A stretch of 64,000 nucleotides of DNA from contig NZ_JABXWI010000007.1 in assembly GCF_014930365.1 (NCBI RefSeq), positions 372,001 to 436,000 on the forward strand, read 5' to 3'. The notes beneath the pieces were generated by a model that searched no databases, had not been told where the DNA came from, and saw only the letters and a program-made list of their open reading frames with translations. This document shows positions 58,395 to 64,000 of this stretch, piece after piece (the first letter of the stretch is position 1; each line of letters opens with the position of its first letter). Both the position numbers and the translations under genes were made by a program. The DNA comes from Streptomyces caniscabiei (GTDB taxonomy: Bacteria > Actinomycetota > Actinomycetes > Streptomycetales > Streptomycetaceae).

Positions 58395-59174
58395 TCAGAA
58401 GCGGCGCGTGATGAGCGCCCGCTTCACCTCCTGGATCGCCTTGGTGACCTCGATACCGCGCGGGCAGGCGTCCGTGCAGTTGAACGTCGTACGGCAACGC
58501 CACACGCCGTCACGGTCGTTGAGGATCTCCAGCCGCTGCTCACCGGCCTCGTCGCGCGAGTCGAAGATGAAGCGGTGGGCGTTGACGATCGCGGCCGGAC
58601 CGAAGTACTGGCCGTCGTTCCAGAACACCGGGCACGAGGACGTGCACGCGGCGCAGAGGATGCACTTCGTGGTGTCGTCGAAGCGCTCGCGGTCCTCGGC
58701 GGTCTGGAAGCGCTCGCGCGTCGGCTCGTTGGTGTCCTTCGTGATCAGGAAGGGCATCACGTCCCGGTACGCCTGGAAGAACGGCTCCATGTCCACGACC
58801 AGGTCCTTGAGGACCGTGAGGCCCTTGATGGGCTCGACCGTGATCGGCTTCTCGGGGTTGATGTCCTTGATCAGCGTCTTGCAGGCCAGACGGTTCTTGC
58901 CGTTGATCCGCATGGCGTCCGAACCGCAGATGCCGTGGGCGCAGGAACGGCGGAACGTCAGCGTGCCGTCCACATCCCACTTGATCTTGTGCAGACCGTC
59001 GAGGACGCGCTCCTTGGGGTCGATCTCCAGCTGGAAGTCCTGCCAGCTGGCCTCGGCCGAGACCTCGGAGTTGAAGCGACGGACACGGAAGGTGACCGTG
59101 ATGTACGGGGAGTCGGCGAAACCGGGCTCGGGGCTGCCTGCCGCGTCCGCCTTGTCCAGGGTCGGGGTTGCCAT
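58395..59174 (-). CDS. sdhB: Succinate dehydrogenase iron-sulfur subunit
   Basis: The 259-residue product carries the three clusters of SdhB: CAHGICGSD...RLAC for 2Fe-2S (Asp as third ligand position, as in several bacteria), CILCAACTSSCP for 4Fe-4S and CRTTFNCTDACPRGI for 3Fe-4S. It passes electrons from SdhA to the membrane quinone site. Its ATG overlaps the SdhA stop by one base (TGATG on the minus strand). Last gene of sdhCDAB. Confidence 0.97.
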   Translation of the reverse strand: MATPTLDKADAAGSPEPGFADSPYITVTFRVRRFNSEVSAEASWQDFQLEIDPKERVLDGLHKIKWDVDGTLTFRRSCAHGICGSDAMRINGKNRLACKTLIKDINPEKPITVEPIKGLTVLKDLVVDMEPFFQAYRDVMPFLITKDTNEPTRERFQTAEDRERFDDTTKCILCAACTSSCPVFWNDGQYFGPAAIVNAHRFIFDSRDEAGEQRLEILNDRDGVWRCRTTFNCTDACPRGIEVTKAIQEVKRALITRRF

Positions 59175-60928
59175 CAGTACTTACGCTCCATCGGCTGGTA
59201 GCGGGTCTGGACGACCGGCTTGTAGTCGAGGCGGACGGTCTCGGAGCCGTCGTCGCCGACCTCGCGGTACGCCATGGTGTGACGCATGAAGTTGACGTCG
59301 TCCCGGTTGGGGTAGTCCTCGCGGTAGTGACCGCCGCGGGACTCCTTGCGGGCGAGCGCGGAGACGGCCATGACCTCGGCCAGATCGAGCAGGTTGCCCA
59401 GCTCGACGGCCTCCAGCAGGTCGGTGTTGAACCGCTTGCCCTTGTCCTGGATCGCCACGTTCTTGTAGCGCTCGCGCAGCTCGGCGATCTTCTCGACGGC
59501 CGTCTTGATCGTCTGCTCGGTGCGGAACACCATGACGTTGGCGTCCATGGTCTCCTGCAGCTCGCGCCGCAGCTCCGCCACGCGCTCGTTGCCCGTGGAC
59601 GAGCGCAGCCGCTCGATCTGCGCGACGACCAGGGACTCCGGGTTCTCCGGCAGCTCGACGAAGTCCGCCTTCTGGGAGTACTCGGCGGCCGCGATGCCCG
59701 CCCGGCGCCCGAACACGTTGATGTCGAGCAGCGAGTTGGTGCCCAGACGGTTGGCGCCGTGCACGGAGACACAGGCGACCTCACCGGCGGCGTACAGGCC
59801 GGGGACGACGGTGGTGTTGTCGCTGAGGACCTCACCCTCGACGTTCGTCGGGATGCCGCCCATGGCGTAGTGCGCGGTCGGCTGGATCGGGATCGGGTCC
59901 GTGTAGGGCTCGATGCCGAGGTACGTCCGCGCGAACTCGGTGATGTCCGGGAGCTTGGCGTCGAGCTGCTCCGGCGGGAGGTGCGTGAGGTCGAGGTAGA
60001 CGTGGTCGCCCTCGGGGCCGCAGCCGCGGCCCTCACGGATCTCCGTGTAGATGGAGCGGGACACGACGTCACGGGACGCGAGGTCCTTCATGACCGGCGC
60101 GTACTTCTCCATGAAGCGCTCGCCGTCCTTGTTGCGGAGGATGCCGCCTTCACCGCGGGCGCCCTCCGTCAGCAGGATGCCCATGCGCCAGATGCCGGTC
60201 GGGTGGAACTGGAAGAACTCCATGTCCTCCAGCGGCAGCCCGCGGCGGTACACGGCCGCCTGGCCGTCACCGGTCAGGGTGTGCGCGTTGGACGTCACCT
60301 TGAAGAACTTGCCGCAGCCGCCGGACGCGTAGATCACGGCCTTCGCCTGGAAGATGTGGATCTCGCCGGTCGCCAGCTCGTACGCCACGACACCGGCCGA
60401 CTTCTTGACGCCGTCGACCTCGGTGATCAGCTGGTCGAGCACGTAGAACTCGTTGAAGAACTCCACGCCGTGCTTGACGCAGTTCTGGTAGAGCGTCTGG
60501 AGGATCATGTGGCCGGTGCGGTCGGCCGCGTAGCAGGAGCGGCGGACCGGGGCCTCGCCGTGGTTCCGGCTGTGACCGCCGAAGCGGCGCTGGTCGATCG
60601 TGCCGTTCGGGGTCCGGTTGAACGGCAGGCCCATCTTCTCCAGGTCGAGGACGGAGTCGATGGCCTCCTTCGCCAGGATCTCGGCGGCGTCCTGGTCGAC
60701 CAGGTAGTCACCGCCCTTGACCGTGTCGAAGGTGTGCCACTCCCAGTTGTCCTCCTCCACGTTGGCGAGCGCGGCGGCCATGCCGCCCTGCGCGGCGCCC
60801 GTGTGGGAGCGGGTGGGGTACAGCTTGGTCAGCACGGCGGTGCGGCTGCGCTGCGTCGACTCGATGGCCGCGCGCATACCGGCGCCGCCGGCGCCGACGA
60901 TGACGGTGTCGTACTTGTGGATCTTCAT
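59174..60928 (-). CDS. sdhA: Succinate dehydrogenase flavoprotein subunit
   Basis: The 584-residue product oxidises succinate to fumarate. It has the FAD motif DTVIVGAGGAGMRAAIES, the covalent FAD His in RSHTGAAQGGMAAAL, GGHSRNHGEAPVRRSCYAAD, HPTGIWRMGILLTEGARGEG and the substrate Arg/His region YAMGGIPTNVEGEV. The start at 60928 gives MKIHKYDTVIVG; 23 bases separate it from sdhD. The order sdhC-D-A-B is standard. Confidence 0.97.
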   Translation of the reverse strand: MKIHKYDTVIVGAGGAGMRAAIESTQRSRTAVLTKLYPTRSHTGAAQGGMAAALANVEEDNWEWHTFDTVKGGDYLVDQDAAEILAKEAIDSVLDLEKMGLPFNRTPNGTIDQRRFGGHSRNHGEAPVRRSCYAADRTGHMILQTLYQNCVKHGVEFFNEFYVLDQLITEVDGVKKSAGVVAYELATGEIHIFQAKAVIYASGGCGKFFKVTSNAHTLTGDGQAAVYRRGLPLEDMEFFQFHPTGIWRMGILLTEGARGEGGILRNKDGERFMEKYAPVMKDLASRDVVSRSIYTEIREGRGCGPEGDHVYLDLTHLPPEQLDAKLPDITEFARTYLGIEPYTDPIPIQPTAHYAMGGIPTNVEGEVLSDNTTVVPGLYAAGEVACVSVHGANRLGTNSLLDINVFGRRAGIAAAEYSQKADFVELPENPESLVVAQIERLRSSTGNERVAELRRELQETMDANVMVFRTEQTIKTAVEKIAELRERYKNVAIQDKGKRFNTDLLEAVELGNLLDLAEVMAVSALARKESRGGHYREDYPNRDDVNFMRHTMAYREVGDDGSETVRLDYKPVVQTRYQPMERKY

Positions 60929-60951
60929 GATCGGTTGCCTCAGCCCCGTGC

Positions 60952-61443
60952 CTAGCGGATGTTCGGGTCGAAGGTGAAGATCACCAGCGTGCCCAGCAGG
61001 ATGGTGAACACCGTGGCGGTGTAGAGCAGGCCCTTGAGCCACAGCCGGGTGTTCGCGCGCTCCGCGTAGTCGTTGATGACGGTACGCAGGCCGTTCGCGC
61101 CGTGCAGCATGGCGAGCCACAGCATCAGCAGGTCCCAGACCTGCCAGAACGGGGAGGCCCAGCGGCCCGCGACGAACGCGAAGCCGATCTTGGAGACGCC
61201 GCCGTCGAGGACGAGCTGGATCAGCAGGTGGCCGAGGACCAGGACGACCAGGACGATGCCGGACAGACGCATGAAGAGCCACGCGACCATCTCGAAGTTG
61301 CCGCGGGTCGACTTCGGGGTCTTCTTGGTGCGCTTGCGGGGCGGCTCGATGACGGGGGCCGGGTTGTCCGGGCTGTAGCCCGACAGTTCCCCGGTGCCCT
61401 CGACGGGGCCGATGCCGGAGGCGGTGGTTTCAGTGGCGGACAT
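60952..61443 (-). CDS. sdhD: Succinate dehydrogenase hydrophobic membrane anchor subunit
   Basis: The 163-residue product has a 55-residue soluble lead rich in Pro, Thr and Lys, then three membrane helices (WLFMRLSGIVLVVLVLGHLL with a possible haem-ligand His, WDLLMLWLAMLHGANGLRTV with a second His, and LLYTATVFTILLGTLVIF). It anchors SdhAB together with SdhC. It begins five bases after the sdhC stop. Confidence 0.93.
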   Translation of the reverse strand: MSATETTASGIGPVEGTGELSGYSPDNPAPVIEPPRKRTKKTPKSTRGNFEMVAWLFMRLSGIVLVVLVLGHLLIQLVLDGGVSKIGFAFVAGRWASPFWQVWDLLMLWLAMLHGANGLRTVINDYAERANTRLWLKGLLYTATVFTILLGTLVIFTFDPNIR

Positions 61444-61448
61444 CTGCC

Positions 61449-61829
61449 TCAGCTCCCGAAGACTTCACGGACGGCGTGGCCGAGGACGGGGTACAGGGCC
61501 CCGATCATCAGCACGAGCCAGATGCCGACGACGGACCACAGCATCGTCTTCTGGTGACGGGGGCCGTTGGACCAGAAGTCGACGGCGATGACCCGAAGAC
61601 CGTTGAGCGCGTGGAAGAGGACGGCGGCGACGAGGCCGTACTCCAGCAGCGCGACGATCGGCGTCTTGTACGTGGCCACGACCTTGTCGTAGGCGTCGGG
61701 GGAGACACGGACGAGAGCGGTGTCCAGCACGTGTACGAACAGGAAGAAGAAGATGAGGACGCCGGTGACTCGATGAGCCACCCAGGACCACATTCCTTCC
61801 CGGCCGCGGTACAGCGTTCCAGCCGGCAC
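61449..61829 (-). CDS. sdhC: Succinate dehydrogenase cytochrome b556 subunit
   Basis: The 126-residue product starts VPAGTLYRGREGMWSWVAHR and has three helices, with conserved SWVAHRVTGVLIFFFLFVHV carrying the haem/quinone-side His residues and LFHALNGLRVIAVDF. The GTG at 61829 is preceded by GGAGGG at 7 bases, which decides the start; the longer open frame lacks family residues. First gene of sdhCDAB. Confidence 0.94.
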   Translation of the reverse strand: MPAGTLYRGREGMWSWVAHRVTGVLIFFFLFVHVLDTALVRVSPDAYDKVVATYKTPIVALLEYGLVAAVLFHALNGLRVIAVDFWSNGPRHQKTMLWSVVGIWLVLMIGALYPVLGHAVREVFGS

Positions 61830-62052
61830 GGAAGAACCCTCCGGGAGCGGGGATTGGGGCCGGCCGGCTTGCTTGTCGGTCTGACCCGGCCGGGTACGGT
61901 CCACCGGCCCCGGCCATGGTAGCGATGCCGTTGCACTTGGATTGAGCCGGGAGGGTTGGTGTGATCAAACTGGCATACAAAGGTGCACGTAAGGGTGAGT
62001 AGCGGGCGGCATCCGGGCCGGTCGCGCGGCTGCTCGTGCCCCTGGAAGGCTG
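61830..62052. promoter_or_regulatory. Promoter region of sdhCDAB
   Basis: On the minus strand a TACCAT about 85-90 bases before sdhC is a possible -10 with a weak -35. GTTGCACTTG on the plus strand (61930-61939) is shared with the palindrome before folD. TGTGATCA occurs at about 61959. The site is also downstream of the OHCU gene end, with no clear terminator. Confidence 0.3.
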
Positions 62053-62682
62053 CTAGAAGGCCGCGTGGCTCCCCGCGCTCCTGAGGAGGTGGCCGGTCAG
62101 GCGTTCTCTCGCCAGGCGGCGCAGCTCCTCCGCGACCACCACGCGCTCCTCCTCCGGGTCGTTCGAGAGGCGGGAGCGGATGCCCTCCAGGGTGCGGTCG
62201 AGGAGTTCGGCGGGGTGGGCGGAGCCCCGGGCGATGACGAAGACGTGGCCGAAGCGGGCCTCGTACGCGGCGTGCGCGGCGTCGAGGGCGGTGTGGGCGA
62301 CGCCGTAGGTGTCCTCGGGAAGGACGGGGAGGGTCTCGCCCGCCAGCGCCTCGGCCAGGTCCGCCGCCGTGAGGTCGTACGCGGCCTCGTCGGAGGCGGC
62401 GAGGAGGGCGTCGAGGTCGGGGTAGGGGCGGTGGTCGGTGAGGCGGTGCGCCCAGCGCAGGCTGCGGAGGCAGCCGAGGAGGTCCTGCCGGGCGGCCTCG
62501 GCGGGAGCGTGGTTGAACCGCTCCAGGGCCGACGGGCCGGGAGTGGGGGCCTGCTCCGGAATGGCGACCTGGCCGGTGAGGTGCGGAAGGCGGTGCGGAG
62601 GCAGCGTGGGTCCTCGGCGGTGCGTAGGGGTCGGCTGGGCAGGCTGTGCGAAAGGTGCCACCACGTTATCGAGGCGGTTCAT
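62053..62682 (-). CDS. OHCU decarboxylase-like protein
   Basis: The 209-residue product matches 2-oxo-4-hydroxy-4-carboxy-5-ureidoimidazoline decarboxylase of the urate-to-allantoin route: LERFNHAPAEAARQDLLGCL, RSLRWAHRLTDHRPYPDLDA, ARFGHVFVIARGSAHPAELL and RSRLSNDPEEERVVVAEELR. The first 60 residues are Pro/His/Gln-rich and not part of the family, so the true start may be internal; ATG 62682 has a weak Shine-Dalgarno. No urate oxidase or transthyretin-like gene is in the window. Confidence 0.8.
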   Translation of the reverse strand: MNRLDNVVAPFAQPAQPTPTHRRGPTLPPHRLPHLTGQVAIPEQAPTPGPSALERFNHAPAEAARQDLLGCLRSLRWAHRLTDHRPYPDLDALLAASDEAAYDLTAADLAEALAGETLPVLPEDTYGVAHTALDAAHAAYEARFGHVFVIARGSAHPAELLDRTLEGIRSRLSNDPEEERVVVAEELRRLARERLTGHLLRSAGSHAAF

Positions 62683-62891
62683 GGGCTGTCCGTTCGATGC
62701 CCGAATTTCACCCGGACGGGAGAGTTTCGGAACCTGTGGTGGACGGTTCGGGTGGTCGGACGTCGTAGGTTCGAGGAGGGGGCTCGGCGGAGAGTCGGGA
62801 GTGGGACCGGGGACAGCGCGTGGCGAGAGGTGTGTGAGATGTCGTGGACGGTGAGCGGGACCAGGACCGGCGCGGGGACCGGGGGCGTGTC
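62683..62891. other. Divergent region between the OHCU and GH20 genes
   Basis: No gene is supported. I looked for a DasR-type site (ACTGGTCTAGACCAGT-like), expected before some hexosaminidase genes, and did not find one. GGTTCG occurs twice (about 62744 and 62769). Confidence 0.35.
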
Positions 62892-64000
62892 GTGAACCGG
62901 GGCCGGCGCAGGGCACCCCGCAGGAAGACGGCGATCACGTCGAAAGGGTTGCTCCTGGGCACGGGGGTCGTGCTGGCGGGCGGCGCGGTCGCGGTGGCCG
63001 TGACCGTGTGGCCGGGCGACGGGACGTCGACGTCCGGTGGATCGGGTCCGTCGCCGGAGCGGACGTCCGTGGGCGCCCCCCGGACCACCCCCTCCGCGTC
63101 CCCGTCGCCGTCGCGCACCTATCCCCTGTCGACGAAGCCGCGGACCGTCCCCGCCGTCCGGCAGCACGAGGCCGCCCGCGGCCCCGGCTGGAAGCCCGCC
63201 GACGGGGGCCGGGTCGTCGTACGGAACGCCGCCCTGGCCGACGAGGGACGGCTGACCGCCGGGGAACTGGGACTGGCGTACGCGGGCGAGGCGAGGCCCC
63301 GGGACGGTGACGTGGAACTGGCGCTCACCGGGGCGGACGCGCCGCGGTCGGAGGCGTACACGCTGACCGTGAAGGACGGCCGGTTGCGGATCGCCGCGCC
63401 CGCCGAGGCGGGCGTCTTCTACGGCACGCGCACCCTGAAGCAGGAGGTGCGCGGCGGCGGTACGGCGCCGGAGGGCGTCGTCCGGGACGAGCCGGCCAAG
63501 CCGCAGCGCGGGTTCATGCTCGACATCGCGCGCAAGCACTTCACGGCGGGCTGGATCGAGGACCGGATCCGTGAGCTGGGCGACCTGAAGTACAACCAGC
63601 TGGGCCTGCACTTCTCCGACGACCAGGGGTTCCGGATCGAGTCCACGAGCCACCCCGAGGTGGTGTCCCGGCAGCACCTCACCAAGGCGCAGGTGAGGAA
63701 GATCCTGGACCTCGCGGAGAGCCGCCACATCGAGGTCGTGCCCGAGATCGACTCGCCGGGGCACCTGGGGGCCGTGATCGCGGGCAACCCCGGGCTCCAG
63801 CTGAAGAACGCGCAGGGCGAGGCCGCGAGCGGCGCCGTCGACATCTCCGACCCGCGGTCCGCCGTGGTCGTGGACGAACTGCTCGACGAGTACGCCGACC
63901 TGTTCGACGGTGCGAACTGGCACCTCGGCGCCGACGAGTACCGGGCGCTGATGGCCTCGAACCCGGAGGCCTCGTATCCGCAGCTGGCCGCCGCCGCGCG
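62892..64000 (+). CDS. GH20 beta-N-acetylhexosaminidase, cut by the window end
   Basis: The frame is open from GTG 62892 to the window edge (369 codons seen). It starts VNRGRRRAPRRKTAITSKG, with a membrane or signal segment (LLLGTGVVLAGGAVAVAVTVW), a Pro/Ser/Thr linker and a GH20b lead domain. The catalytic barrel then shows GFMLDIARKHFTAGWIED, FSDDQGFRIES, VVPEIDSPGHLG and WHLGADEY with the catalytic Asp348-Glu349 pair. It removes terminal N-acetylhexosamine from chitin or wall fragments outside the cell. Confidence 0.92.
   Translation, partial: MNRGRRRAPRRKTAITSKGLLLGTGVVLAGGAVAVAVTVWPGDGTSTSGGSGPSPERTSVGAPRTTPSASPSPSRTYPLSTKPRTVPAVRQHEAARGPGWKPADGGRVVVRNAALADEGRLTAGELGLAYAGEARPRDGDVELALTGADAPRSEAYTLTVKDGRLRIAAPAEAGVFYGTRTLKQEVRGGGTAPEGVVRDEPAKPQRGFMLDIARKHFTAGWIEDRIRELGDLKYNQLGLHFSDDQGFRIESTSHPEVVSRQHLTKAQVRKILDLAESRHIEVVPEIDSPGHLGAVIAGNPGLQLKNAQGEAASGAVDISDPRSAVVVDELLDEYADLFDGANWHLGADEYRALMASNPEASYPQLAAAA

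Noticed and set aside
62683..62891. DasR operator before the GH20 gene
   Set aside because: No sequence close to the ACTGGTCTAGACCAGT pattern was found.

Overview
The window is a 64 kb piece of a high-GC actinobacterial chromosome and reads as a Streptomyces core region. Support comes from the strong G/C bias at codon third positions, frequent GTG starts, GGAGG-type ribosome binding sites, TAnnnT promoters, and a gene order (sucCD, purNH, folD, mdh, glyA, trpS, dacC, SCO4848-type membrane protein, sdhCDAB) that I recall from the S. coelicolor SCO4808-SCO4860 interval. I saw no rRNA, tRNA, insertion sequence, prophage or CRISPR array.

Left part (1-18.5 kb): the end of an unidentified proline-rich gene, then sucC-sucD, a divergent membrane-tethered sigma-like gene and the PerM-type DUF6350 gene, a membrane protein, and purN-purH. 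The order sucCD-perM-purNH is also the order I recall from mycobacteria. A signalling and cell-wall block follows: a receptor Ser/Thr kinase with a peptidoglycan-binding sensor, an M23 peptidase, and a translationally coupled FHA protein plus kinase whose outer part resembles an I36 inhibitor. Then come a Pro/Gln-rich membrane protein, folD and a DUF3017 gene.

Middle (18.5-43 kb): two related membrane-anchored XRE-type regulators flank a secreted protein. mdh follows, then a scar where a deletion removed the 5' ends of two divergent genes (an epoxide hydrolase and a WYL regulator). Next are a YgiB/YgiC-like pair and glyA behind a ZTP riboswitch. An ECF sigma factor, its probable membrane anti-sigma and a secreted protein share a promoter motif. 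trpS and a 2H phosphoesterase lead to a compact decaprenylphosphoryl-arabinose-type locus (DprE2, DprE1, PAP2 phosphatase, UbiA), then a YihY protein, a D-Ala-D-Ala carboxypeptidase, a metallophosphoesterase and an orphan solute-binding protein.

Right part (43-64 kb): an anti-sigma-type ATPase overlaps the tail of a histidine kinase; the kinase and its response regulator are divergent from an MMPL exporter with an extra C-terminal domain. A Uma2 protein and an autoregulated TetR operon with two clear operators follow. Then come a VOC protein, a secreted Cip1-like protein, a thioredoxin-fold lipoprotein, a beta-grasp protein ending in Gly-Gly fused by a one-base overlap to a DUF4132 gene, two TM2 proteins, sdhCDAB, an OHCU decarboxylase and the start of a GH20 hexosaminidase.

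The strongest candidates for undescribed biology are the Gly-Gly beta-grasp/DUF4132 pair, the arabinose-lipid locus in an organism not expected to make arabinogalactan, and the ECF regulon with its shared promoter.
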